A DNA stretch of 64,000 nt from Vespula vulgaris (Eukaryota > Arthropoda > Insecta > Hymenoptera > Vespidae). Below are positions 39,749-54,223 of this stretch, one piece after another. The position numbers and the translations under genes were made by a program. Position 1 is the first letter of the stretch, and each line of letters opens with the position of its first letter. A model generated the notes under the pieces. It was not told the DNA's origin and did no database searches. It saw nothing but the letters and a program-made list of their open reading frames with translations. The stretch covers positions 124,001-188,000 of the forward strand of contig NW_026114519.1 of NCBI RefSeq assembly GCF_905475345.1, given 5' to 3'.

Positions 39749-40500
39749 TAATGGTAACCCTAAAAAAGATTTTATACCTTGAGGCTTTACATAATCTATG
39801 AAATTATAATCGTATAAGTATATTTTATAAACTTTTAAAATCCATTAAAGTGAATTTAAGACTTGAAATATTTATTATAAAAGAAAATAAAAAATAAATG
39901 ATCAATATAAAATGTTAGACTGTAAGCGTACAAATATATTTTATGTCTCGATATTTGATATAAAATGTAAAATTTTAATCGTATAAATATATTTTATTAC
40001 CTTGACTTTGTTATATGTAAACTAAGAAACTGTAAATGTATAAATATAGTACAAAATCTTGACGTTTTACAAGAACCGAAATTGTAACAACAAAAGGCAA
40101 ATAAAAATGGCTGTAAAAGTACTTGTCATCGTGTTACGTGTATAAAGAAAATTCCCTATTCGAAACATGTTATTTTTGGTTTGAAAAGTTATTAGGCGGG
40201 AATATATGAATTTACCCGTATTTCAGTCAATGCTTTTCTTCTAATTTCTGCATTATTCTCTGCATTATTATTTATTTGTTTATTAAAAAATTACTTATTT
40301 ATTACATTAAAAAATTAATTATTTATTTTATTAAAAAGTTATGAATGAAAGTTTGAAGATATACGTCTTAATCGCTGCCAATTTATTGTCAATTGATTTG
40401 AAATATACAGGAAGGGACGCTATTCATGAAAATCGTTCAAACGCGATAATTTCCGCTTTATTTATAACCTATAAATAAGTGTTAAAGGAATTGTGAAATA

Positions 40501-41169
40501 ATGCTGTTCAGTATAAGACAACTACACTTGAGAGTGATTTGTAATAGAAAAATTTTGGATACATTTATTGCTAAACCTACAACAAATCTACAAAGAAAAT
40601 GTAAGTATACTAGATGGGAACATCGTAAACCAATTGCAATAGTGAATAAAAATGAGTTGTTGATGATCAAAGAGTTGTGACTGATACAAAGATATTACAG
40701 AGAAAACGACAGAGTATCATGGTCAGAAAAATTAAATCACAAAAAAAAGTTTCTCCAAATGAAGAAACTCTTTTAGATAAGGAAAGTGATAAGATCAATA
40801 ATAAAAACGGATGGAGCAATCGTATCATCAAACTCAAAGAAAATGATAGTATTACTAGGTCAGTATACAATATACAATATCATAATATCTTAATAATAAA
40901 ATGATATACAAATATATCTTTTTTCTAGGTCTTTAATGATAAATGTAAAGTCTCGTAAGAAACGAAAGAAGAACGATCAGATTCTTCTAGAGGGCTATAG
41001 ACTAGTCAAACATGGGACAGAAGTTGGAGTAAAACCCAAAGCTATTTTTCTTTTCCCAGATCATCTGACATTATTTATTTAACTTTGTACGAAGATGTTA
41101 AATTATTTCAGATTCCATATAAAACAATACAATTGTGGAGTAATTTAGCAACTTCTCCTGGAATTATAG
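40501..41169 (+). pseudogene. MRM3-like 5' half, unit 5
   Basis: Shared lesions, plus a private T-to-C change in the T-rich stretch near 41,055 (CTTTTCCC for CTTTTTCC), close to the second frame change. Confidence 0.72.
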
Positions 41170-41320
41170 GTAGGTTTATATTACTATCTAATTAAGTGTC
41201 ATACATGTAATGTCATATAATTACTACACGCACATTAACTATGCGTAAAATTATATTTATTATGTGCAAAATTACACAACAAGCAAAAGAATAATTATGA
41301 TTTACTTTTCACCTAATCAT

Positions 41321-42035
41321 TATGGAAGCGCTGGATTAAGAAGATTTAAAAATGCAAGGACAGAATGTATCAGATGGACTAGCACCGAATCTGTGTCATT
41401 TGCAAAAGCCATGAGTAAAGATGGATGTACGGATGAAAAACAATGAAAAGAGATGATGTTTACAGCCATAAACGAACAAAACGACTGCAACCGAGGTCAT
41501 TATTAGATATCAGATGAATATATCGATTAGTGAAAGATTATTTCAAACTACTCGATGCTTTAATGAAGTCTTCTATTAACAAATTATTTAAAGATATAAA
41601 ATTTATTTTTCTGCTCAGCCTTCATTTGGACAAGGTGTCGATAGGCACTTATTTGGTTTAAAAATGATAGCTTCTATCGAATCAATGTGTCTTCCAGAAT
41701 TGTATAAGGATGTTGCATATATTAAAAGTACATACTATGATTTAACAACGAGTCAAGTAAGAAATAAACATAGTTATTCCGAATAAACATGTTTACAATT
41801 GTGGATACAAGTTTTGATGTAATTCTCTAATCAACAGGTACCTCATAAAACATCGTCATTTATGTGTTACGGTCCGGTTGTACCAGAAGGTTACGGTTGT
41901 TGTTATAATCCTCGAGAGAACGATATTCTCTTTCGTTGCTCTCCCTTCAAATCCAGTACAAAAGCAGACGCAACACAATTTGCCAACACTTTAAAAGAAA
42001 CTTTGTGTCGGATGAGAAACTTATGTAATGTTTGA
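41321..42035 (+). pseudogene. Acetyltransferase 3' part, unit 5
   Basis: Exons 2 and 3 at 41,619-41,756 and 41,838-42,035. A private change just upstream, near 41,304, turns MIFFSP into MIYFSP. Confidence 0.78.
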
Positions 42036-43388
42036 TTATATTGATATACTATGTAATAGTATAAATATATAATTATTTCATTTGTTAACTTGGATAGATT
42101 ATCCATACGCTATATTGTTTTCATAATTTATATTTAAACAATAAAATTCTCAATTTCTAAGCATAATATAAAAAATATTTAATATCTATTTGAATTTTTT
42201 TCTTTGGGGGAAAAAAAAAGGAGGAATCGTCGAAAAAAAAAGGAAGCAATGTTCCCAGCGCGATTTATCAAAGTGACCTCTCATCTTTGTATAATTTTTT
42301 TTTTATTTTTGATAACATACAATATAAAATATTACAAAATTAACTAAGTTGTGATGAAAATATATATATTCTATTATTGTTGTCTACCCGTAATATTCCA
42401 CATGATATTGTACTTCTTATGGTTGTGTTTATACAATAATTGATATAAATAAAAATAATCTATACCGTACAATGAAAATTTTTGACTGCGTACATATTTG
42501 TATACTCTCCTCTGTTCAACCGATCGAATTTTAAAAATAATTTAGCATGTAATTATATAACGTATTACAAGCAGAAATATTATCAATTCGAATAAAGAAA
42601 GCTTTCGTGTATATAATATTTCAAGAAAATTGACCTAAATATACCCATAATTCCACGTATTTTCTAAGTTCAATAGTAATTGTATTTCCACCATCTTGCT
42701 GAATTTCTCCTTCCATGTATGCCTTTTAAAGGGACTTATTACGTCAGCACATTTTACTCATATATACGCTAGTATTTAAAGACAAACGAAAATAACCAAC
42801 AATCAGTGGACGACAATAAGTGAGGAAAAAAATGAAATGGAAAATATTTAGCGAGTAACATCGAGAAGTCTTGTTCTTTTGTCCCATGATGTTGAATCTT
42901 GTCCTATGTAATGCGGTATATAATATATATATATGTATATATGTTTATATATGTATATATATTATATATGTGTATGTATATATATATATATATATATGCT
43001 TACACACACGCACACATATATATACATATGCACTTAATTTTTTATTAATATTATTTTCATGTAATATAAAATAATAATAATAATATTTCACTTCGTATGT
43101 ATATAGGTATATGAAAAATCGATTGAGCTATGCGCAGTAGACAGATCTGCTGATTGGTAACTCTTTCCTGAGGTAGACCGTATCTATGGCCATTAGTAAA
43201 AGGTGATTAGCACAATACCCAACGTACAATACTTGTCAGTCATCTTCTCTTGTTGAGGGCGTGTACTGCATCGTATAAGAAAAAAATTTTAAGTTCCTAT
43301 TAGTTATTAAAAACGTTAAAACGTTCAAGAAAAAGTTACATTTCTCAATTTCGATAGCACCTCATTCAATTATTTTTATTCAGTAAAG

Positions 43389-43785
43389 ATGGTTAAAACG
43401 GCAATAATGATTTTACAAGAGTTAGGAGTGAAAGAGGGCTTCTTACCAGTTTACACATTGCTTCGTTCAGAAACTGGTAAGCACATAAATATATTTACTT
43501 ATGAAGTAAAATATAAAGATTTCTCAGCAACTGGACAAGCTTTGAGTAAAAAAGATGCGAAGCAGAAAGCAGCTCAGAATATGTTAACATTATTGGAAGA
43601 CCCAAATGATATTTCCAAGACGAGACCACTATCATCATCAAACGACATTTATCCTGATGCTTCCCCTTCAACATCAGGACAAGCTTTGCTAGATTCAACA
43701 TTAATGCATGAAGACCTTAAAAATTATGTTGGATCTTTGCAAGTATGACTCCTTTGAGTTATTATTTTTTCTTTATTTAATTTCG

Positions 43786-43827
<42 letters not shown>

Positions 43828-44728
43828 TACATATATAATAGAATATATATACTTTCATCATCATTCTCTTTACAGTTTACTATATATTTTTTGTAAATAC
43901 TTTTTGTCTATAACATGATCATAAGAAAGTTTTCTGGTTTTTTAGGAATACTGTGTAGAAAATAAATTAACGCAGGCAGAGTATCAAATTACTGATATAA
44001 CTGGCCTAGCACACGAAAAAGTGTTTACCATGTCCTGTACAGTAGGGTCAATAACTGAAGAAGCAACGGGAACTACAAAAAAGCAAGTCAAACAAAGAGT
44101 AGCAAAAAAGATATTAGAACGTCTCACAAATACTAATGATCCGTCAGTTGCAAACAAAGATGAATGCGGATCTTATAATCCTTTTGAAGACTGTGACAAG
44201 TTGTCTGACATAGACAATGATGTTCTTGACAAGTTAAGTTTAAAAATAGATAATTGTAAACTAAACGAAACCAAATCTCAAGCAAATAAGAAAAAAAAAT
44301 ATCTAGATGCAAAGGTCAAGAGTTACCTAGGACGAATATTTCAAAATGAAGTTATTGATTTCGAAAATTATCATTCGTTCTTCAAACAGTACGTTTACAA
44401 TACTGTTTGCAATGGTAGCGAGGAAAAATTCATGGTAATATTTAATACTGTCAAGAGCTTTAAGACGAATTTTACAGATATAGAGAAATGTGACATCGTA
44501 ACTTTAACTTCTCTGGAACAGGAGATTTTAACATATATTCAAGAGAAAATGAAATTATCCATAGAAAGAAAGATTATAGGTTCCAATGATCCATCGCTAC
44601 AGTTAACTGTTTTTAGAATAAATGCTCCTATACCTATAACTCAAATTGGAGCACATAAAGATTCTGTGGTTTCAGGAGCAATAGCTCTAGCTAATATTCT
44701 TGACACGATTATAACATTCTTGGAGTAA
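43389..44728 (+). CDS. R2D2-like dsRNA-binding protein, type B, copy 5
   Basis: Exons 43,389-43,742 and 43,946-44,728; intron 203 bp, phase 0; 378 residues. The start ATG aligns with that of A, and the first linker is three residues longer (SPSTSGQ replaces SSVP). The protein differs from A at about 15 positions in exon 1 and 66 of 260 in exon 2. dsRBD1 keeps KKDAK. dsRBD2 keeps KKQVK but has GLAH for GPAH. Changes crowd into the region after dsRBD2. All reading frames and splice sites are intact, so it looks functional. Relative to B copy 7 it has Val for Glu in KFMVIF (A has Glu there, so Val is probably derived). It is the only B gene with an upstream A neighbour on a non-dimer unit. Confidence 0.85.
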
Positions 44729-44830
44729 ATGTAAATGTCCAATTTCTTACAGTTGTTCTTACAATTTTACGTTCTGACATTTACTTTTTGATATTATAAT
44801 TTATATATGTCGATATCACAATTTATACAA

Positions 44831-45175
44831 TCGTAATTGTGTTCGCAATTGTGATAATAATCGTGACAATAATCGTGATCGTGATCGTAGTCGTAGTCGT
44901 AATCGGGATCTTAATCTTATTCGGAATCTTAATCTTAACCTTAATCTTAATCGGAATCGTAGTCGTGATCGTGATTGTAGTTGTAGTCGTAGTCGTAATC
45001 CGATTCTTAATCTTAATCTTAATCGGAATCAGAATCGTGGTCGTTATCGTGATCGTAGTCGTAGTCGTAGTCTTGATCGTGATCGTGTTGTGATCGTAGT
45101 CATAGTCGTAGTCGTAATCATGATTGATGTCGTAATCGTTGTTGTAATTGCAACGTAATCGTAATAGTAATCAAA
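44831..45175. repeat. Type-B minisatellite passing into A-type, start of unit 6
   Basis: The left part has B variants (CTTATTCGGAATC, CTTAACCTTAATC). From about 45,023 onward (CAGAATCGTGG) it matches A units. This is the right edge of the B block. Confidence 0.85.
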
Positions 45176-45929
45176 TGTAATGGTAACCCTAAAAAAGATT
45201 TTATACCTTGAGGCTTTACATAATCTATGAAATTATAATCGTATAAGTATATTTTATAAACTTTTAAAATCCATTAAAGTGAATTTAAGACTTGAAATAT
45301 TTATTATAAAAGAAAATAAAAAATAAATGATCAATATAAAATGTTAGACTGTAAGCGTACAAATATATTTTATGTCTCGATATTTGATATAAAATGTAAA
45401 ATTTTAATCGTATAAATATATTTTATTACCTTGACTTTGTTATATGTAAACTAAGAAACTGTAAATGTATAAATATAGTACAAAATCTTGACGTTTTACA
45501 AGAACCGAAATTGTAACAACAAAAGGCAAATAAAAATGGCTGTAAAAGTACTTGTCATCGTGTTACGTGTATAAAGAAAATTCCCTATTCGAAACATGTT
45601 ATTTTTGGTTTGAAAAGTTATTAGGCGGGAATATATGAATTTACCCGTATTTCAGTCAATGCTTTTCTTCTAATTTCTGCATTATTCTCTGCATTATTAT
45701 TTATTTGTTTATTAAAAAATTACTTATTTATTACATTAAAAAATTAATTATTTATTTTATTAAAAAGTTATGAATGAAAGTTTGAAGATATACGTCTTAA
45801 TCGCTGCCAATTTATTGTCAATTGATTTGAAATATACAGGAAGGGACGCTATTCATGAAAATCGTTCAAACGCGATAATTTCCGCTTTATTTATAACCTA
45901 TAAATAAGTGTTAAAGGAATTGTGAAATA

Positions 45930-46598
45930 ATGCTGTTCAGTATAAGACAACTACACTTGAGAGTGATTTGTAATAGAAAAATTTTGGATACATTTATTGC
46001 TAAACCTACAACAAATCTACAAAGAAAATGTAAGTATACTAGATGGGAACATCGTAAACCAATTGCAATAGTGAATAAAAATGAGTTGTTGATGATCAAA
46101 GAGTTGTGACTGATACAAAGATATTACAGAGAAAACGACAGAGTATCATGGTCAGAAAAATTAAATCACAAAAAAAAGTTTCTCCAAATGAAGAAACTCT
46201 TTTAGATAAGGAAAGTGATAAGATCAATAATAAAAACGGATGGAGCAATCGTATCATCAAACTCAAAGAAAATGATAGTATTACTAGGTCAGTATACAAT
46301 ATACAATATCATAATATCTTAATAATAAAATGATATACAAATATATCTTTTTTCTAGGTCTTTAATGATAAATGTAAAGTCTCGTAAGAAACGAAAGAAG
46401 AACGATCAGATTCTTCTAGAGGGCTATAGACTAGTCAAACATGGGACAGAAGTTGGAGTAAAACCCAAAGCTATTTTTCTTTTTCCAGATCATCTGACAT
46501 TATTTATTTAACTTTGTACGAAGATGTTAAATTATTTCAGATTCCATATAAAACAATACAATTGTGGAGTAATTTAGCAACTTCTCCTGGAATTATAG
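45930..46598 (+). pseudogene. MRM3-like 5' half, unit 6
   Basis: Shared lesions; follows a B gene yet matches the copies that follow A genes. Confidence 0.72.
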
Positions 46599-46749
46599 GT
46601 AGGTTTATATTACTATCTAATTAAGTGTCATACATGTAATGTCATATAATTACTACACGCACATTAACTATGCGTAAAATTATATTTATTATGTGCAAAA
46701 TTACACAACAAGCAAAAGAATAATTATGATTTTCTTTTCACCTAATCAT

Positions 46750-47464
46750 TATGGAAGCGCTGGATTAAGAAGATTTAAAAATGCAGGGACAGAATGTATC
46801 AGATGGACTAGCACCGAATCTGTGTCATTTGCAAAAGCCATGAGTAAAGATGGATGTACGGATGAAAAACAATGAAAAGAGATGATGTTTACAGCCATAA
46901 ACGAACAAAACGACTGCAACCGAGGTCATTATTAGATATCAGATGAATATATCGATTAGTGAAAGATTATTTCAAACTACTCGATGCTTTAATGAAGTCT
47001 TCTATTAACAAATTATTTAAAGATATAAAATTTATTTTTCTGCTCAGCCTTCATTTGGACAAGGTGTCGATAGGCACTTATTTGGTTTAAAAATGATAGC
47101 TTCTATCGAATCAATGTGTCTTCCAGAATTGTATAAGGATGTTGCATATATTAAAAGTACATACTATGATTTAACAACGAGTCAAGTAAGAAATAAACAT
47201 AGTTATTCCGAATAAACATGTTTACAATTGTGGATACAAGTTTTGATGTAATTCTCTAATCAACAGGTACCTCATAAAACATCGTCATTTATGTGTTACG
47301 GTCCGGTTGTACCAGAAGGTTACGGTTGTTGTTATAATCCTCGAGAGAACGATATTCTCTTTCGTTGCTCTCCCTTCAAATCCAGTACAAAAGCAGACGC
47401 AACACAATTTGCCAACACTTTAAAAGAAACTTTGTGTCGGATGAGAAACTTATGTAATGTTTGA
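46750..47464 (+). pseudogene. Acetyltransferase 3' part, unit 6
   Basis: Exons 2 and 3 at 47,048-47,185 and 47,267-47,464. Carries KNAG for KNAR in exon 1, a change shared only with unit 8. Confidence 0.78.
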
Positions 47465-48405
47465 TTATATTGATATACTATGTAATAGTATAAATATATA
47501 ATTATTTCATTTGTTAACTTGGATAGATTATCCATACGCTATATTGTTTTCATAATTTATATTTAAACAATAAAATTCTCAATTTCTAAGCATAATATAA
47601 AAAATATTTAATATCTATTTGAATTTTTTTCTTTGGGGGAAAAAAAAAGGAGGAATCGTCGAAAAAAAAAGGAAGCAATGTTCCCAGCGCGATTTATCAA
47701 AGTGACCTCTCATCTTTGTATAATTTTTTTTTTATTTTTGATAACATACAATATAAAATATTACAAAATTAACTAAGTTGTGATGAAAATATATATATTC
47801 TATTATTGTTGTCTACCCGTAATATTCCACATGATATTGTACTTCTTATGGTTGTGTTTATACAATAATTGATATAAATAAAAATAATCTATACCGTACA
47901 ATGAAAATTTTTGACTGCGTACATATTTGTATACTCTCCTCTGTTCAACCGATCGAATTTTAAAAATAATTTAGCATGTAATTATATAACGTATTACAAG
48001 CAGAAATATTATCAATTCGAATAAAGAAAGCTTTCGTGTATATAATATTTCAAGAAAATTGACCTAAATATACCCATAATTCCACGTATTTTCTAAGTTC
48101 AATAGTAATTGTATTTCCACCATCTTGCTGAATTTCTCCTTCCATGTATGCCTTTTAAAGGGACTTATTACGTCAGCACATTTTACTCATATATACGCTA
48201 GTATTTAAAGACAAACGAAAATAACCAACAATCAGTGGACGACAATAAGTGAGGAACAAAATGAAATGGAAAATATTTAGCGAGTAACATCGAGAAGTCT
48301 TGTTCTTTTGTCCCATGATGTTGAATCTTGTCCTATGTAATGCGGTATATAATATATATACATGTATATATGTTTATATATGTATATATATTATATATGC
48401 GTATG

Positions 48406-48440
<35 letters not shown>

Positions 48441-48831
48441 GCTTACACACACGCACACATATATATATACATATGCACTTAATTTTTTATTAATATTATG
48501 TTTTCATGTAATATAAAATAATAATAATAATATTTCACTTCATATGTATATAGGTACATGAAAAATCGATTGAGCAATGCGCAGTAGAGAGATCTGCTGG
48601 TAACTTTTTTCCCAGGTAGACCATACCTATGGCCCTTTGTTAGAAGTGATCAGCACAACGCCCAACGTACAATACTTGTCAGTCATCTTCTCTTGTTAAG
48701 GGCGTGTACTGCATCGTATAGGAAAAAAAATTTTAAGTTCTCAGTAGTTCTTAAAAACGTTAAAACGTTCAAGAAAAAGTTACATTTCTCAATTTCGATA
48801 TCATCTCATTCAATTATTTTTATTCAGTAAA

Positions 48832-49222
48832 ATGGGTAAAACAGCAATAATGATTTTACAAGAGTTAGGAATGAAAGAGGGCTTCTTACCAGTTTACACA
48901 TTGCTTCGTTCACAAACTGGTAAGCAAATAAATATATTTACTTTTAAAGTACAATATAAAGAGTTCTCAGCAATTGGACAAGCTCTGAATAAAAAAGATG
49001 CGAAGCAGAAAGCAGCTCAGAATATGTTAATATTGTTGGAAGACCCAAATGACATTTCTAAGACAAAACCACTATCATCTTCAAACGACATTTATCCTGA
49101 TACTTCATCAGTACCAGCTTTGCTAGATTCAACATTAATGGATGAAGACCTTAGAAATTATGTTGGATCTTTACAAGTATGACTCATTTAAATTATTATT
49201 TTTTCTCTATTTAATTCTGTGA

Positions 49223-49255
<33 letters not shown>

Positions 49256-50160
49256 AAAATACATATCTAATAGAATATATATACTTTCATCATCATTCTC
49301 TTTAGAGTTTACTATATATTTTTTGTAAATACTTTTTGTCTATAACATGATCGTAAGAAAGTTTTCTGGTTTTTTAGCAATACTGTTTAGAAAATAAATT
49401 AATGCAGGCAGAGTATCAAACTACTAATATAACTGGCCCAGCACACGAAAAAGTGTTTACTATGTCCTGTACAGTAGGGTCAATAACTGAAGAAGCAACA
49501 GGAACTAGAAAAAAGCAAGTCAAACAAAGTGTAGCAAAAAAGATACTAGAACGTCTCACGAATACTAATGATCCGTCAGTTGCAAACAAAGATGAATGCG
49601 GATCTTCTAATCCTTTTAAAGACTGTGACGATTTGTCTGGAATAGACAAAGATGTTCTTAACGAGTTAAGTTTAAAAGTAGATAATTGTAAACTTAACGA
49701 AACCGAATCTCAAGCGAATAAGAAGAAAAAATTTCTAGATCCAAATATCAAGAGTTACCTAGGACCAATACTTCCAAAGGATGTTATTGAATTACAAAAT
49801 CGTCATTTGTTATTCAAACAGTACGTTTACAATACTGTTTGTAATGGTAGCGAGGAAAAATTAATTGAAATATTTAATACTGTCAAAGGCTTTAAGAGAA
49901 GTTTTATGGATATAGAGAAATATGACATCGTAAGAGTAACTTCTCTGGAACAGGAGATTTTAGTATATATTGAAGAGAAAATGAAATTATCCATGGAAAA
50001 AAAGATTATACATAGCAGGAATCCATTGCTAAAGATAACTGCTTTTAAAATAAGTAATCCTCTAGATATAGTTCAATTTGGAGCACATAACAGTTCGTTG
50101 GTTGCAGGAGCAATAGCTCTAGTTAATATTCTTGACACGATTATAATATACTTGGAGTAA
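48832..50160 (+). CDS. R2D2-like dsRNA-binding protein, type A, copy 6
   Basis: Exons 48,832-49,176 and 49,378-50,160; intron 201 bp. Protein identical to the other A copies, although it lies between two B genes. Private changes are in the flank only (GAGGAACAAAATG near 48,253; TCTCAGTAG near 48,741). Confidence 0.87.
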
Positions 50161-50262
50161 ATATGAATGTCTAATTTTTTACAGTTGTTCTTACAATTTT
50201 ACGTTATGACATTTACTTTTTGGTATTATAATTTATATATGTTGATATCACAATTTATACAA

Positions 50263-50585
50263 TCGTAATTGTGTTTGTAATTGTGATAATAATCGTGACA
50301 ATAATCGTGACAATAATCCTGATCGTGATCGTAGTTGTAGTCGTAGTCGTAGTCGTAGTCGTAGTCGCAATCAGAATCTTTATCTTAATATTAATCTTAA
50401 TCTTAATCTTAATCTTAATCGTTGTCAGAATCTGAATCAGAATCGTGGTCGTTATCGTGATCGTAGTCGTAGTCGTAGTCTTGATCGTGATCGTGTTGTG
50501 ATCGTAGTCATAGTCGTACTAGTAATCATGATTGATGTCGTAATCGTTGTTGTAATTGCAACGTAATCGTAATAGTAATCAAATG
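50263..50585. repeat. Type-A minisatellite, start of unit 7
   Basis: A-type hexamer block after R2D2-like copy 6. Confidence 0.88.
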
Positions 50586-51337
50586 TAATGGTAACCCTAA
50601 AAAAGATTTTATACCTTGAGGCTTTACATAATCTATGAAATTATAATCGTATAAGTATATTTTATAAACTTTTAAAATCCATTAAAGTGAATTTAAGACT
50701 TGAAATATTTATTATAAAAGAAAATAAAAAATAAATGATCAATATAAAATGTTAGACTGTAAGCGTACAAATATATTTTATGTCTCGATATTTGATATAA
50801 AATGTAAAATTTTAATCGTATAAATATATTTTATTACCTTGACTTTGTTATATGTAAACTAAGAAACTGTAAATGTATAAATATAGTACAAAATCTTGAC
50901 GTTTTACAAGAACCGAAATTGTAACAACAAAAGGCAAATAAAAATGGCTGTAAAAGTACTTGTCATCGTGTTACGTGTATAAAGAAAATTCCCTATTCGA
51001 AACATGTTATTTTTGGTTTGAAAAGTTATTAGGCGGGAATATATGAATTTACCCGTATTTCAGTCAATGCTTTTCTTCTAATTTCTGCATTATTCTCTGC
51101 ATTATTATTTATTTGTTTATTAAAAAATTACTTATTTATTACATTAAAAAATTAATTATTTATTTTATTAAAAAGTTATGAATGAAAGTTTGAAGATATA
51201 CGTCTTAATCGCTGCCAATTTATTGTCAATTGATTTGAAATATACAGGAAGGGACGCTATTCATGAAAATCGTTCAAACGCGATAATTTCCGCTTTATTT
51301 ATAACCTATAAATAAGTGTTAAAGGAATTGTGAAATA

Positions 51338-52006
51338 ATGCTGTTCAGTATAAGACAACTACACTTGAGAGTGATTTGTAATAGAAAAATTTTGGATACA
51401 TTTATTGCTAAACCTACAACAAATCTACAAAGAAAATGTAAGTATACTAGATGGGAACATCGTAAACCAATTGCAATAGTGAATAAAAATGAGTTGTTGA
51501 TGATCAAAGAGTTGTGACTGATACAAAGATATTACAGAGAAAACGACAGAGTATCATGGTCAGAAAAATTAAATCACAAAAAAAAGTTTCTCCAAATGAA
51601 GAAACTCTTTTAGATAAGGAAAGTGATAAGATCAATAATAAAAACGGATGGAGCAATCGTATCATCAAACTCAAAGAAAATGATAGTATTACTAGGTCAG
51701 TATACAATATACAATATCATAATATCTTAATAATAAAATGATATACAAATATATCTTTTTTCTAGGTCTTTAATGATAAATGTAAAGTCTCGTAAGAAAC
51801 GAAAGAAGAACGATCAGATTCTTCTAGAGGGCTATAGACTAGTCAAACATGGGACAGAAGTTGGAGTAAAACCCAAAGCTATTTTTCTTTTTCCAGATCA
51901 TCTGACATTATTTATTTAACTTTGTACGAAGATGTTAAATTATTTCAGATTCCATATAAAACAATACAATTGTGGAGTAATTTAGCAACTTCTCCTGGAA
52001 TTATAG
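51338..52006 (+). pseudogene. MRM3-like 5' half, unit 7
   Basis: Same lesions; no private change noticed. Confidence 0.72.
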
Positions 52007-52157
52007 GTAGGTTTATATTACTATCTAATTAAGTGTCATACATGTAATGTCATATAATTACTACACGCACATTAACTATGCGTAAAATTATATTTATTAT
52101 GTGCAAAATTACACAACAAGCAAAAGAATAATTATGATTTTCTTTTCACCTAATCAT

Positions 52158-52872
52158 TATGGAAGCGCTGGATTAAGAAGATTTAAAAATGCAAGGACAG
52201 AATGTATCAGATGGACTAGCACCGAATCTGTGTCATTTGCAAAAGCCATGAGTAAAGATGGATGTACGGATGAAAAACAATGAAAAGAGATGATGTTTAC
52301 AGCCATAAACGAACAAAACGACTGCAACCGAGGTCATTATTAGATATCAGATGAATATATCGATTAGTGAAAGATTATTTCAAACTACTCGATGCTTTAA
52401 TGAAGTCTTCTATTAACAAATTATTTAAAGATATAAAATTTATTTTTCTGCTCAGCCTTCATTTGGACAAGGTGTCGATAGGCACTTATTTGGTTTAAAA
52501 ATGATAGCTTCTATCGAATCAATGTGTCTTCCAGAATTGTATAAGGATGTTGCATATATTAAAAGTACATACTATGATTTAACAACGAGTCAAGTAAGAA
52601 ATAAACATAGTTATTCCGAATAAACATGTTTACAATTGTGGATACAAGTTTTGATGTAATTCTCTAATCAACAGGTACCTCATAAAACATCGTCATTTAT
52701 GTGTTACGGTCCGGTTGTACCAGAAGGTTACGGTTGTTGTTATAATCCTCGAGAGAACGATATTCTCTTTCGTTGCTCTCCCTTCAAATCCAGTACAAAA
52801 GCAGACGCAACACAATTTGCCAACACTTTAAAAGAAACTTTGTGTCGGATGAGAAACTTATGTAATGTTTGA
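52158..52872 (+). pseudogene. Acetyltransferase 3' part, unit 7
   Basis: Exons 2 and 3 at 52,456-52,593 and 52,675-52,872; KNAR form. Confidence 0.78.
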
Positions 52873-54223
52873 TTATATTGATATACTATGTAATAGTATA
52901 AATATATAATTATTTCATTTGTTAACTTGGATAGATTATCCATACGCTATATTGTTTTCATAATTTATATTTAAACAATAAAATTCTCAATTTCTAAGCA
53001 TAATATAAAAAATATTTAATATCTATTTGAATTTTTTTCTTTGGGGGAAAAAAAAAGGAGGAATCGTCGAAAAAAAAAGGAAGCAATGTTCCCAGCGCGA
53101 TTTATCAAAGTGACCTCTCATCTTTGTATAATTTTTTTTTTATTTTTGATAACATACAATATAAAATATTACAAAATTAACTAAGTTGTGATGAAAATAT
53201 ATATATTCTATTATTGTTGTCTACCCGTAATATTCCACATGATATTGTACTTCTTATGGTTGTGTTTATACAATAATTGATATAAATAAAAATAATCTAT
53301 ACCGTACAATGAAAATTTTTGACTGCGTACATATTTGTATACTCTCCTCTGTTCAACCGATCGAATTTTAAAAATAATTTAGCATGTAATTATATAACGT
53401 ATTACAAGCAGAAATATTATCAATTCGAATAAAGAAAGCTTTCGTGTATATAATATTTCAAGAAAATTGACCTAAATATACCCATAATTCCACGTATTTT
53501 CTAAGTTCAATAGTAATTGTATTTCCACCATCTTGCTGAATTTCTCCTTCCATGTATGCCTTTTAAAGGGACTTATTACGTCAGCACATTTTACTCATAT
53601 ATACGCTAGTATTTAAAGACAAACGAAAATAACCAACAATCAGTGGACGACAATAAGTGAGGAAAAAAATGAAATGGAAAATATTTAGCGAGTAACATCG
53701 AGAAGTCTTGTTCTTTTGTCCCATGATGTTGAATCTTGTCCTATGTAATGCGGTATATAATATATATATATGTATATATGTTTATATATGTATATATATT
53801 ATATATGTGTATGTATATATATATATATATATGCTTACACACACGCACACATATATATACATATGCACTTAATTTTTTATTAATATTATTTTCATGTAAT
53901 ATAAAATAATAATAATAATATTTCACTTCGTATGTATATAGGTATATGAAAAATCGATTGAGCTATGCGCAGTAGACAGATCTGCTGATTGGTAACTCTT
54001 TCCTGAGGTAGACCGTATCTATGGCCATTAGTAAAAGGTGATTAGCACAATACCCAACGTACAATACTTGTCAGTCATCTTCTCTTGTTGAGGGCGTGTA
54101 CTGCATCGTATAAGAAAAAAATTTTAAGTTCCTATTAGTTATTAAAAACGTTAAAACGTTCAAGAAAAAGTTACATTTCTCAATTTCGATAGCACCTCAT
54201 TCAATTATTTTTATTCAGTAAAG

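Larger units (their letters stand above)
42926..53760 (+). repeat. Higher-order dimer, copy 1 (B block + A block, about 10.84 kb)
   Basis: A unit with a type-B R2D2 gene is followed by one with type A, and this pair recurs in the next dimer. Diagnostic shared change: the acetyltransferase fragment after each B gene has KNAG instead of KNAR (46,693 and 57,534 copies). Distances between equivalent genes are 10,835 (B to B) and 10,843 (A to A). Confidence 0.7.
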
